From: an uncultured Planctomycetaceae bacterium
GTDB lineage: Bacteria; Planctomycetota; Planctomycetia; Pirellulales; Pirellulaceae
Direction: 5' to 3'
DNA: 64,000 bases
NCBI GenBank assembly: GCA_937862885.1
Contig: CALMEE010000101.1
Location: 1 to 64,000, forward strand
Below are positions 8,437 through 17,416 of the stretch, one piece after another. Position numbers and translations under genes: made by a program. The first letter of the stretch is position 1, and each line of letters starts with the position of its first letter. The notes under the pieces are model-generated. The model was given only the letters and a program-made list of their open reading frames with translations. It was not told the DNA's origin and made no database searches.

Positions 8437-10878
8437 GTGCAAGCGTTAACGACAATTCCTATCGATGACTTTCTCAAGCGGGCCTGGGAGACTGCGCGCT
8501 CGTGCAAGTGGCTTTGGTTAGCGCCTGTATTGGCATGCACCTTCATTTCGCTTGTGTATGCCTTGTTGGGACCGCGCAGCTATGTTGCGACTCAAGCATT
8601 TGTCGTGCGCGATGATATGGCCAAAACAAATAGCCCTGGGCGATTTGATTCGTTGGATTCCATGAAAACCGCGCAAGAGACGATTGTGCGCGTTACCAAA
8701 AGCATCAACGTCGTACGCAAGACCTTGGAGCGATTGGGGGATTCGACCGACATGAAGTCGATTGAAACCTTGCAGAACGCCATTTCTTTTAATGCGCCGG
8801 ACGGAGCCGAGTTTGGCAAGACGGAAATTTTGTTGCTGAGAGTCAAAGACCGCAATCGCGACAAGTCCGTCCAGATTGTGTCGATTTTATTTGAAGAATT
8901 GGAGCAAGAACTTCGCACGCTCCGCAAGAACCGCGCGGCAAGCATGGAACAGGAAATGAAACTTGCCAGCGAATTCGCCAAAAATGAGTGGGACGTGATT
9001 GCGAGCGAATTGTCAAAAATTGAAGCGGAGTTAGGCGTCGATCTGATTGATTTGCGGTCGATGAATGAAGCGTTTGCCAATCAAGGGACCTTGGCAAAGC
9101 AATTGGATCAAGTCCGTTCCGAAGTCCGTCCGGCAGCCGTCACATCAGCTATGTTGCGTGAACAGCTTGCCATTCTTGAACGAGCACAACACAACCCTAA
9201 CGAAATCCTGGCGACACCTAATGAGCTGTTAGAAGCGCAACCAGCTTTGCGAAGATTGAAGGATGGCTTGATCGACGCTCAACTGCGGCTCGCGAAACTT
9301 TCTGGAGATTATACTGCCGATCATCGCAAGACGGTTGCTGCACAGCGTGCCGTTGATGATGTATCAAAAAAAATCCGCCAAGAACTGGATGCGGCCGTCG
9401 ATGGATTGAAAATACAAGTTGGGATTGCAAATACGCGCCTGCGCAACCTAGAAACGAATGAACGAGAGTTGGTCAATCGCTTGAACGAGTTGGCAAACTT
9501 GCGCGTTGATTACGGAAAATTAGTGGACGATTACCAACAACGTCGAGAAAATTATCGACGAACATTGGAACAGTACGCATTGGCTAAAGCGGCGCACGTT
9601 TCCGCCAGCCAAGTTGACTTAATTCAGAGGTCTGAGGAGGCCTATGTCGGATCGCGGGCGTCTGGTCCAGGGAAAACATCTTTGGTTGCTGGGGGAATTC
9701 TCGCTGGATTGGCCATTGGAGTCGGTTTGATCTTATTGTTTACACCATCCAGCCCCATCAATCAGGCTGAATCCCTCAGTCATATATCCAGAAATAGTTA
9801 TCTGTCTACGAATTCTCAAGGTGTTCCAGCTGTGGCCGCTGCGACGACCGCTCCCCTCTCGCGAAACGCAACCGACGACGACGAAAAAACGCCGGAGAGG
9901 ACGCCGGTCACTTCAGCTTCGGCAGCTGAACTTGCTGCAGCCGCTGTAGCAAGTCAATCAAGGGATTCTGCGAAACCCGAGCATCCTTCTTCGGCGAAAG
10001 TGGCTGTCAAGAACCCGGGAGTTTCCTTCGTTCATGACGTTGGAACGACTGATGCAGATACCGAAACACTACCTACCCAGCCAACACCGCCATTAACGGC
10101 CGCACAAGCGCAGCGTTCGGTGATGGTGGGTGACGGTTCGAACCGTGGTCAGGTCCAAGGGCTAGGCAAGAACAAGCAAACTGATGCGAACCGACCCGCG
10201 GCGGAAACGTCAGCAACTGAAACGCTGTCGACCCAGCCTTTGACGTCTCACGAGATCCAACCTGGACCCGTCAATCCAGTTCCAACAATCGGCAAGACAA
10301 AGGAACAAAGGGCGGAATCTGGGCATCTGGGCCACACGAATATCACATCCAGCCCCAAAGTGTATCCGCATGCTGGTTCGCCGTTGCCGTCTCCAATTCA
10401 CGAACCCTTCGCGGAACTTCCAAATTCCAGTGAGGCCAAGGTTTCTGAAGGTGGTTCAAGCAAGTCGAGCCGGGCATCGGAACCGACAGAAACTCTGACC
10501 GAACAATCGATAGCAAATCAACTACGCAAGCGACTCTTGACGACCGGCAGTTCGCTCGATGCTTTAAAGGCCGATAGTCATGCGTCCAGCAAGGCTCAAG
10601 CTCGGCCCGCGACCCCGGATCAACGTGCCACGTCGAGTTCAGACGATACGGGGTTCGCGTCACAACCTGCGGTGATGAAACCTGTCGAGACTGACTTGAG
10701 TAATATCGCCAAGCGAATTGGTGATGGGAGACGCACGGAGGTTAGTGGCAAACAGGACTTGACCAACGACGACCTCGCTTCAATCAAGAATCTGGAACAG
10801 CGCATCCGCCGTTTTCGAGAAACCAAGGTATTCATTTTGCCAGAACTTTCGCCTCGGCAGGACGAACCCATCACGTAA
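8437..10878 (+). CDS. Wzz/GumC-type polysaccharide co-polymerase-like membrane protein with long disordered tail
   Basis: The 813-residue protein has an N-terminal Wzz-like part: a transmembrane helix at about 28-48 (WLAPVLACTFISLVYALLG) and the beta strand YVATQAFVVRDD. A long coiled coil (about 170-400) and a second membrane helix near 412-431 (LVAGGILAGLAIGVGLILLF) follow. This topology fits chain-length determinants of exopolysaccharide export. The usual C-terminal BY-kinase is absent; instead about 380 residues of Ala/Ser/Thr/Pro-rich, probably disordered, cytoplasmic sequence follow. The start is GTG at 8437, with no ATG in a better place. No glycosyltransferase or export gene is nearby, so the partner system must be elsewhere. 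Confidence 0.7.
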   Translation: MQALTTIPIDDFLKRAWETARSCKWLWLAPVLACTFISLVYALLGPRSYVATQAFVVRDDMAKTNSPGRFDSLDSMKTAQETIVRVTKSINVVRKTLERLGDSTDMKSIETLQNAISFNAPDGAEFGKTEILLLRVKDRNRDKSVQIVSILFEELEQELRTLRKNRAASMEQEMKLASEFAKNEWDVIASELSKIEAELGVDLIDLRSMNEAFANQGTLAKQLDQVRSEVRPAAVTSAMLREQLAILERAQHNPNEILATPNELLEAQPALRRLKDGLIDAQLRLAKLSGDYTADHRKTVAAQRAVDDVSKKIRQELDAAVDGLKIQVGIANTRLRNLETNERELVNRLNELANLRVDYGKLVDDYQQRRENYRRTLEQYALAKAAHVSASQVDLIQRSEEAYVGSRASGPGKTSLVAGGILAGLAIGVGLILLFTPSSPINQAESLSHISRNSYLSTNSQGVPAVAAATTAPLSRNATDDDEKTPERTPVTSASAAELAAAAVASQSRDSAKPEHPSSAKVAVKNPGVSFVHDVGTTDADTETLPTQPTPPLTAAQAQRSVMVGDGSNRGQVQGLGKNKQTDANRPAAETSATETLSTQPLTSHEIQPGPVNPVPTIGKTKEQRAESGHLGHTNITSSPKVYPHAGSPLPSPIHEPFAELPNSSEAKVSEGGSSKSSRASEPTETLTEQSIANQLRKRLLTTGSSLDALKADSHASSKAQARPATPDQRATSSSDDTGFASQPAVMKPVETDLSNIAKRIGDGRRTEVSGKQDLTNDDLASIKNLEQRIRRFRETKVFILPELSPRQDEPIT

Positions 10879-10931
10879 TTCGGGAAGGTACGGCGTTGCT
10901 TGCCTGGTGCGATCCATGGAGCCTATGTGGA

Positions 10932-13181
10932 TCAAAACAGCCTTTCAATTTGCGCGAGGCGTGCTTGAATTTTGCGAGCAATCCAGTAACACAGAGCGAC
11001 TCCGGTGAGGCTGATAATACTTAGAACACCAAGAGCAAATTTGTTTTCGGCGTTTCCCCAAACAACTAATAAAACAACTGACCCCATGGGAATCAGCGCG
11101 GCAATCATCTGGTAAATCGGGACTAACACACTCAATGTGGACAGTGAGCGAGGCCGTTCGGTCAACGTTCCCTCCACCATGCACAATCCTAAAAGCTGAT
11201 TCTGCCAATAGTGAACAGAGACGAGGCTGACGCCAAAAAACGTATATGCCGCGACGGCTAATCCAGCCAATAGATGCGACCCAAAAAAATCGGCCCAGGC
11301 GTATGGTGTCAATTCACCGAAGGTCCCAAGGATCAGCGGATACAAGATTCCCGCGATCGTCCATTCAATCGCGCAGATGACTGCACACCAATTGCCCATA
11401 ATAGGAGCACGATTAACGGCGACCCTCAATTGTTGGGTCTGATGTGCGGTCAGATCTTTCCCTGGCGCGCGTCGCCTGATCAACCGCATCGAAGCGGAAA
11501 TCGGCAAACACAAAATGAGGATCACCACGCCGGCGAGAGGAAACGCGACACCGTTGATGATATCGCGCACCCGGATGAACAGGGCGTGCGAAGTCTCCGG
11601 GACCGACTCGGCAAGATTATACGTCGTGATGAACAGAGCACCCAAAGCGCTGGGAACGATCGTCATCAGTGCCAAGATGAAGATGACGTTTTCCGCCAAA
11701 CGACGTTGCCAGCTTTTTTCCGTGGGGAATAAGACTTGGTCGAGGTCCCCCAATTCGCATGACTTGAGCAATTGCGCGAGTTCTTGACCACTGCTAAAGC
11801 GGCGTTGCGGGGTCGGCTCCAAACACTTCATGATCGTGTGTTGTAGTAACTGCCGATCCGCAAACGCATCTTCAATCTCATGTCGCGGCAGGCCAACAAC
11901 ACGCTGCTCAACCATGAATTCGAGTACGCTCGACCAATTCTCTGCAGGGTAGGGGTCATCGAAAGGTCGCTTGCCCGTCAACAACTCGAATAGGAGCACG
12001 CCCAAGGAAAACACATCACTGCGCTCATCGAGATCATTGGCGGTCGTTGGGTATTCTGGATTGCAAGCCTCAATTTGCTCGGGCGACATATAAGGGAGAC
12101 TGCCGCCAAAATAGGCAATAGGTGAAGCCCCTTCTACCTTAGAACAAAAACTAACGTTGAAGTCGACGAGCTTGGCAGCCGCATCACCTGATAGCAGCAC
12201 ATTGGCAGGTTTAATGTCTCGATGCAACACACCTTTGCCATGCGCGTAATCCAAAGCAAGGGCAAGCTGACCACCAATACGGGCGACAACTTGCGGCCAA
12301 TGCAGGGCCCTGAACTCTTCACGCAAACGCGGATCGGTATCGCTGGCTTGGCCTCGTTCATGCATTTGTTCTTGCACAACTTTGAGAAATAGCTCGCCAG
12401 ACCATGCGGTTCGCTCAGCCATCGACCTTATGCGATTCAGTGCGTCCGCAAGTGTCCCTCCGGGTACGTACTGCATATACAACAACCGATGAGGGGTTTC
12501 CGTCTCTTGACCAATGAGTCGCTGATCATAGACGCGGACAATGTTGGGATGATCGAGTTGCGCCAATGTCTGGTGTTCCAGACCTTGGTTACTTGAAATT
12601 TTCAGTGCAACCAGGCGCTGCATACTCGTTTGGCGGGCCAGATAAACTGTCGCGAACCCACCCTTTCCGAGAATTGACAACAATTCAAAATCATCGATGC
12701 GATCGCCTGGCTTCAGTTTCCCCTTGGCTCTGCGCAAGGCCAACCCAGCCGTGGTTTCGAAATTGGCATCGGTCTTCACCAAATGTTCCAACGGTTTCGC
12801 CAGACTGGGAAACCGAGCGGTGTAGGCCACCAGATCCACTTGCTCTCCGAATTGCCGTCGAATGCGCATCTCCTCAAAAATCAAATCGGGTGAAAGTCTT
12901 CCTGGCCGCTGCAACTCAGGCCAATCGGCCAAGTATTGTTCCAAGGTCTTGGGTGACAAACGATTGACAAAGCGATGATGCAAATCAACTTTGATCAATT
13001 CCACTAAGGCAAGGCCGCGAATAGCGGATTCGATATCGGGGACAAAGCGGGCAAGGTCGGGACCCGATGATTCGTCTTGCCAATCACCCGCCTCCCAGGC
13101 TGCAACAAACGAATCGACCAATTCCGCCAACTGCCGCCAGAGAAGACGTTGTTGGGTCAGGCTGCTTGATCGTTCCTCCAT
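10932..13181 (-). CDS. Membrane-bound Ser/Thr protein kinase with DFN motif
   Basis: The 749-residue protein has an N-terminal regulatory region (1-160) common in planctomycete kinases and a Hanks-type kinase domain (about 165-470). The glycine loop is GKGGFATVYLA (172-182), the invariant Lys is in VALKIS (about 194), the catalytic loop is HRDIKPANVLL (320-330) and YMSPEQI marks the activation-segment end. The Mg-binding DFG is replaced by DFN (340-342, KLVDFNVSF). The C-terminal third holds about six hydrophobic helices. It phosphorylates unknown targets at the inner face of the membrane. It is convergent with the Wzz-like gene and has no operon partner. Confidence 0.9.
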   Translation of the reverse strand: MEERSSSLTQQRLLWRQLAELVDSFVAAWEAGDWQDESSGPDLARFVPDIESAIRGLALVELIKVDLHHRFVNRLSPKTLEQYLADWPELQRPGRLSPDLIFEEMRIRRQFGEQVDLVAYTARFPSLAKPLEHLVKTDANFETTAGLALRRAKGKLKPGDRIDDFELLSILGKGGFATVYLARQTSMQRLVALKISSNQGLEHQTLAQLDHPNIVRVYDQRLIGQETETPHRLLYMQYVPGGTLADALNRIRSMAERTAWSGELFLKVVQEQMHERGQASDTDPRLREEFRALHWPQVVARIGGQLALALDYAHGKGVLHRDIKPANVLLSGDAAAKLVDFNVSFCSKVEGASPIAYFGGSLPYMSPEQIEACNPEYPTTANDLDERSDVFSLGVLLFELLTGKRPFDDPYPAENWSSVLEFMVEQRVVGLPRHEIEDAFADRQLLQHTIMKCLEPTPQRRFSSGQELAQLLKSCELGDLDQVLFPTEKSWQRRLAENVIFILALMTIVPSALGALFITTYNLAESVPETSHALFIRVRDIINGVAFPLAGVVILILCLPISASMRLIRRRAPGKDLTAHQTQQLRVAVNRAPIMGNWCAVICAIEWTIAGILYPLILGTFGELTPYAWADFFGSHLLAGLAVAAYTFFGVSLVSVHYWQNQLLGLCMVEGTLTERPRSLSTLSVLVPIYQMIAALIPMGSVVLLVVWGNAENKFALGVLSIISLTGVALCYWIARKIQARLAQIERLF

Positions 13182-13664
13182 TGTTCAGCTCACGTTACAG
13201 AATGGGATCTCAGATAGCCAACTGGAGAAAATTTCAACGAACGGACAATGGTAAACGCTCCGATCCAAGCGCCTAAATGCCAGCTAAGATTGCGGAGAAT
13301 TCAGCCGATGCGGCGGAAAGGATCTATTTGCAACACGCCAGCGCGTCGCCGCCGGGACCTACCTCAAACCAACTCAAAACAGCGTGCGACGACACAGGCA
13401 AACAGCCACGCATCAGGCGCAGTGCTATTCTACAAGAGGCAATAGAGAATACAATCATTATCCGGATGTTACGATGATCGTTCTTCGAGCTCGGCTTGAA
13501 CGTCCTTGAGTCGTCCAGCCGTAAAATGGTTCGAAAAGTCCCTGGAATGCTGACCCACATGCGTAACTGGAAGCGGTTGTCGAATCTTGACAGTTTAACA
13601 AAAAGGAAGAAAGCCAATTTCTAGAGAACGCACGCGGGTCGCATCGCACGATCCACTTTACGAG
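13182..13664. other. Intergenic region before mnmD, no gene supported
   Basis: About 480 bases. Open frames of 60-97 codons exist on both strands but have no recognisable protein and poor start signals. The mnmD frame is open upstream from 13599, so part of this stretch (13617-13664) may be coding (see the mnmD entry). Confidence 0.5.
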
Positions 13665-14402
13665 TTGATCAAGACCGATGATGGGAGTTGGACACTGTAT
13701 TCCTGTTCCGATAAAGAAGCATTTCATTCGGAATCAGGCGCGGTTGCTGAATCGCGCCTGGTATTTGTGCAAAATAGTGGGATCCAGAAAACGGTGACGG
13801 AAAAGGAGCGCGTGCGCGTTTTGGAAATCGGCTACGGCACGGGGCTGAATTTCTTGCTGACTGTCGCGACTGCGGTCGAAAGCCAAGGTTCCATCGACTA
13901 CGTGGCATTCGACAATCTTTTGCTCAACAGCAACTTGTTGCATCAGTTACAATACGACCACTGGCTTCCTTCTGAATTGGCTGCCTTCTATCAGGCATGG
14001 ATGGAATGGCACAACCGTGTTTCTATTTGGCATGCGTCGGTAGACACAGATACCGAACCAGCCAAACAATTCACGTTTGACTATGCCATGGCGTCAAAGT
14101 CGGCAATTGCGCTCAGCCTATGTATCGCTGATGTAACCAAGATCGATTTTCGTTCCTTTCCAAAATTCGACGCGATATATCTCGATGCCTTCAGCCCGCA
14201 AACGACTCCGCAACTCTGGTCGCCGCAAATGCTGCAACAATGGAGTGATTGTTTGACGATTGGTGGTCGATTGGTAACCTATTGCGTGAAGGCGGAGATC
14301 CAGCATCGGCTCAGTAACGCTGGCTTGACGGTTTGCAAAACACCTGGTCCGATCGGCGGGAAACGAGAAGTACTCATCGCGGAGAAAGTGGCAATTCGGT
14401 AG
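13665..14402 (+). CDS. mnmD: tRNA 5-methylaminomethyl-2-thiouridine methyltransferase MnmD
   Basis: The SAM-binding motif VLEIGYGTGLNFLL (about residues 48-61) and the later FDAIYLDAFSPQTTPQLWS are diagnostic of the DUF752/MnmD family, which finishes mnm5s2U at the tRNA wobble position. The 245-residue length fits a stand-alone MnmD without the MnmC oxidase domain. The reported start is TTG at 13665. The conserved family N-terminus (P-L-Y-E-L-I-K-T-D-D-G-S) begins upstream of it, and the frame is open to 13599 with no ATG or GTG. An ATT at 13617 with AAGGA 9 bases upstream is a possible rare start. rdgB follows after 35 bp on the same strand. Confidence 0.88.
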   Translation: MIKTDDGSWTLYSCSDKEAFHSESGAVAESRLVFVQNSGIQKTVTEKERVRVLEIGYGTGLNFLLTVATAVESQGSIDYVAFDNLLLNSNLLHQLQYDHWLPSELAAFYQAWMEWHNRVSIWHASVDTDTEPAKQFTFDYAMASKSAIALSLCIADVTKIDFRSFPKFDAIYLDAFSPQTTPQLWSPQMLQQWSDCLTIGGRLVTYCVKAEIQHRLSNAGLTVCKTPGPIGGKREVLIAEKVAIR

Positions 14403-14437
14403 ACCATCATGCATAACACGAAACGGAGATAAGGACA

Positions 14438-15067
14438 GTGAATCGTTCGGATCGAATCTTGGTCATGGGCACCCACAATCAAGGCAAACGCCGCGAATTA
14501 GAAATTTTGCTGCGGCCATTGGGATTTGAGTTGAAAACCCTCAACGATTTCCCAAATAGCATCGACGTCGATGAGACTGGAACCACATTTCGTGAAAACG
14601 CCATCCTGAAAGCGACGACCCAAGCTAAGCATTTGCGCCAATGGGTGCTGGGGGAGGATAGTGGATTGAGTGTCGATGCACTGCAGGGGGCTCCCGGTGT
14701 TTATTCGGCTCGATTCGCTGGGCAACATGGCGACGACACGGCGAACAACAATTTATTGTTGAGCAAATTAGCTTCGGTTGCCGCCGACCAACGTGGCGCT
14801 GCGTACACGTGCCATATTGCGTTGAGTGACCCCAGCGGCAATATCCACGTTGACTGTTTTGGCACGTGCCGAGGCAGGATTACCGAAGGACCTCGGGGGA
14901 CTGGCGGTTTTGGTTACGACCCTCTTTTTGAGCTGGTTGAATATCGACTGACGTTTGGTGAGTTGGGAAGCGCTGTTAAATCAGTGCTAAGTCACCGTGC
15001 TTGCGCCCTACGCGAGTTTGCACGTCAGTTGCGAACGCACAACATCCCAGATCTAGGTGTCGCATGA
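14438..15067 (+). CDS. rdgB: XTP/dITP diphosphatase (RdgB/HAM1 family)
   Basis: The 209-residue protein carries the family motifs: GTHNQGKRRELEILL at the N-terminus (substrate binding), EDSGLSVDALQGAPGVYSARF (catalytic Asp/Glu), GTGGFGYDPLFEL and SHRACALREF near the C-terminus. It hydrolyses non-canonical purine triphosphates such as ITP and XTP to monophosphates and keeps them out of DNA. The start is GTG at 14438, with GGAGATAAGG just upstream. It is likely co-transcribed with mnmD. Confidence 0.93.
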   Translation: MNRSDRILVMGTHNQGKRRELEILLRPLGFELKTLNDFPNSIDVDETGTTFRENAILKATTQAKHLRQWVLGEDSGLSVDALQGAPGVYSARFAGQHGDDTANNNLLLSKLASVAADQRGAAYTCHIALSDPSGNIHVDCFGTCRGRITEGPRGTGGFGYDPLFELVEYRLTFGELGSAVKSVLSHRACALREFARQLRTHNIPDLGVA

Positions 15068-15366
15068 ATCATTTCCATATCCATCGAGTAACGATTTCCA
15101 AATTTTCAGCGACTCGCAACAAGCCCCTTGATAATCGAATTTAAAGCGTAATCACCGCTTGCAATTCGACTGGATCAGCATTGGCGGTCATCGTTCAGTT
15201 TCAACTTCTGCATAATGTCTGCATAAGCGTGGGCTGCTAGCTTATCAGAGCATGCGACGTGACCTTGTTTCGACAACCCAATTGCTGTACCGTTCAGACC
15301 AGTTATATGAGCGGGTTAGGCTGATCAGGCTGGCTCATGGACGCGATAAACGCATATGGATCGCCA
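15068..15366. other. Intergenic region, nothing recognised
   Basis: About 300 bases between rdgB and the small lipoprotein gene. No conserved ORF, RNA gene or convincing terminator was found. Confidence 0.5.
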
Positions 15367-15612
15367 ATGAAAAGTAGCTCTTCTCTGCTCGTTGTTATCT
15401 GTATTTTGTTGGTTCCGGTAACGAGCGGGTGCGGCATTCGACCATGGTTTGGTCCGCCGGGAACGGTGAACCAGCAGCGCAATAATGCGGCATTGTACGA
15501 CCCGTTCCCGGACAATTCTGCCGGGCCTGCCATCGTCGGGGGCCGACCGTTGGGATACGACACGCCTCGCGTTAACCAGCGCACGGCGCAAGAGAATCCG
15601 TACGCTCGCTGA
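15367..15612 (+). CDS. Small planctomycete-type lipoprotein
   Basis: From ATG at 15367 the 81-residue product begins with a lipoprotein signal (hydrophobic SLLVVICILLVPVTSGC, lipobox ending in Cys). The short mature part contains FGPPGTVNQQRNNAALYDPF, a DNSAGPxIVGGRP segment and a basic end. As I recall, similar small secreted proteins with this YDPFPDNxxGP pattern are common in Pirellulales genomes; the function is unknown. An upstream in-frame ATG at 15337 would put ten polar residues before the signal and is less likely. It is probably anchored to a membrane by the lipid on Cys. Confidence 0.7.
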   Translation: MKSSSSLLVVICILLVPVTSGCGIRPWFGPPGTVNQQRNNAALYDPFPDNSAGPAIVGGRPLGYDTPRVNQRTAQENPYAR

Positions 15613-15655
15613 TATCGTGCATTCACTGCTGGTCGCGAGACTCCTCAGTTGAATC

Positions 15656-16807
15656 TTATCGCGTTGCCAACTTCTTCAACACATCGATCCCTTGTTGCAA
15701 GGTGGAGTCGGAAGCCGCATACGAGAGCCGGAAGTGGGAATCTTGGTCGCTAAAGAGGCTGCCAGGAATCATGATGAGATTTTTCGCAAGCGCTGCTTCA
15801 AAAAACTCTTGGCCAGTCCCCCAGGGTAGTTTCGGGAATATGTAAAAAGCGCCTCCTGGTCGGCGTTCGGATGGTTGCGAGATTTCGTAATAGGAACTTA
15901 ACTCGGCAATCAACCAATCGCGCTTCTTACGATATTCTTTCATGAATTCGCTGGTGTCCGTATGCAACCCAACCAGCCCTCCCCATTGCACTGGATGCGG
16001 CGCACAAACAAAGGTGAGTTGCTGCAGTTGAATCATGGCGTCGATAATCTGTTTGGGTCCATGAACGAAGGCCAACCGCAAGCCTGCCATAGCATGACTC
16101 TTGGAAAATCCATCGACTACGATGGCTTGGTCATCGAACTCAGCGAAGCAATAGTGCGGTTGGTCGTAATTGAATGTACTGTAAATTTCATCGGACACAA
16201 CAATGAGGCCATAGCGCCTTGCAATCTCAGCGATCCCTATTAGCTCATCGCGTGTTAGACAGCAGCCTGTCGGATTAGCGGGTGAATTGATGATGATCAT
16301 TTTGGTGCGGTCATTAATTGCCGACTCCAGTTTCTCCAAGTTGATAGAAAAATCTGGATAGGTATTGATCTTAACTGGAATACCGCCGACTAGCTGCACC
16401 AACGCCGGGTATTGAACGAAGTACGGATCAAAAAATATGACTTCGTCTCCCGGATTAATCAGTGCCAGGCACGCCAGAGTCAATCCGGAGCTGGTTCCCG
16501 AAGTCACAAATACTTGGCGATCAGCTTGGGCGAAACGGTTGTCGATCTGTGTCTGCAGTTCGCGTCGAAGCGGCTCAATACCTTGTGCTTGTGAATAGCC
16601 GTTGTGATTTTCGTCGATCGCTTGTTTAATACGATCTTTGATTGGCTGGGGAACGTCAAAGTCGGCCTGGCCGATTGATAAGTTGATGGGATTCTTGAGT
16701 TGTGCTGCCAGGCGGAACACTTCCCGGATCCGACCGCTGGGAAACGCGTGAACTCGATCAGCGATTATGTTTTTCTTAGCGGACATCGTCATTGAGGCAT
16801 TTGGCAT
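15656..16807 (-). CDS. Class I/II PLP-dependent aminotransferase
   Basis: The 383-residue fold-type I aminotransferase (AspC/DapL/ArgD-like superfamily) has INLSIGQADFDVP near the N-terminus, NSPANPTGCCLT for substrate binding and VVSDEIYSTF for the PLP-binding Asp/Tyr region. The PLP Lys lies in VDGFSKSHAMAGLRLAFV. The N-terminal pattern resembles aspartate or aromatic aminotransferases, but the donor and acceptor cannot be set from sequence alone. The start at 16807 is followed by a second candidate Met at residue 5-7. It is a single gene, divergent from purF. Confidence 0.88.
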   Translation of the reverse strand: MPNASMTMSAKKNIIADRVHAFPSGRIREVFRLAAQLKNPINLSIGQADFDVPQPIKDRIKQAIDENHNGYSQAQGIEPLRRELQTQIDNRFAQADRQVFVTSGTSSGLTLACLALINPGDEVIFFDPYFVQYPALVQLVGGIPVKINTYPDFSINLEKLESAINDRTKMIIINSPANPTGCCLTRDELIGIAEIARRYGLIVVSDEIYSTFNYDQPHYCFAEFDDQAIVVDGFSKSHAMAGLRLAFVHGPKQIIDAMIQLQQLTFVCAPHPVQWGGLVGLHTDTSEFMKEYRKKRDWLIAELSSYYEISQPSERRPGGAFYIFPKLPWGTGQEFFEAALAKNLIMIPGSLFSDQDSHFRLSYAASDSTLQQGIDVLKKLATR

Positions 16808-17416
16808 TTAAATTTCTCCATCACAATCGCTCTCTAGTTTCGTGGGAAAACGAAAGCGAATCAAGCGGGTGGAGCACGCAAGTTAGCGTTTCCAAACAAA
16901 GCCGCCCGATGTTTCGCGGGTGAGTTGTGCTGGGCAACAGGTAAAAAAAGAACATCGAGATCGCTCGTTTGAGCGTGGCCAATAAGAAACGCAGCGTGGT
17001 AAGCTGAACGTGAGGATAAGACAAAAGGCGAATTGGTCCTTGAGCAGTAGCAACAATCAACCTAAAATTGGTAGTAATGCAGCCATGACCAAAGCCTCGT
17101 TGGCAAACGTTGGCCGCCGCATCCAATTGGTCGAGATCCATTGCGTCCCAACGAAAACTCATCCCCTAATCTCTTTTTGGATTTTAGTTTTTCGAAACCG
17201 TTGTGAGGGAGACGCGTGCGCGCCATGCGTTGGGAAAGGGGAACGTTGGTACTTGATCGTGCTTAGTTTGATGACTTCCATGTGATCATCGGGGTACGCA
17301 CATTTTGACCGCTAGATTCGTGTTGGCGTCTGTGCGCAAGGCGAGCCAGAGGCGAACATTTGGCTGAGCATTCAGTAATTTCGGTTGAGTCGAACGATTA
17401 GCAAATTGGCAGTTGA
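16808..17416. other. Divergent intergenic region between aminotransferase and purF
   Basis: About 600 bases. A 113-codon minus-strand frame (16821-17162) starts near the middle but has no recognisable domain and a composition unlike its neighbours, so it is not called. The region must carry the two divergent promoters. No purine riboswitch-like core was recognised. Confidence 0.5.

Noticed and set aside
13324-13617. 97-codon minus-strand frame before mnmD
   Set aside because: No recognisable protein and it overlaps other equally poor frames.
16821-17162. 113-codon minus-strand frame upstream of purF
   Set aside because: No recognisable domain, unusual composition and it lies in the divergent promoter region.
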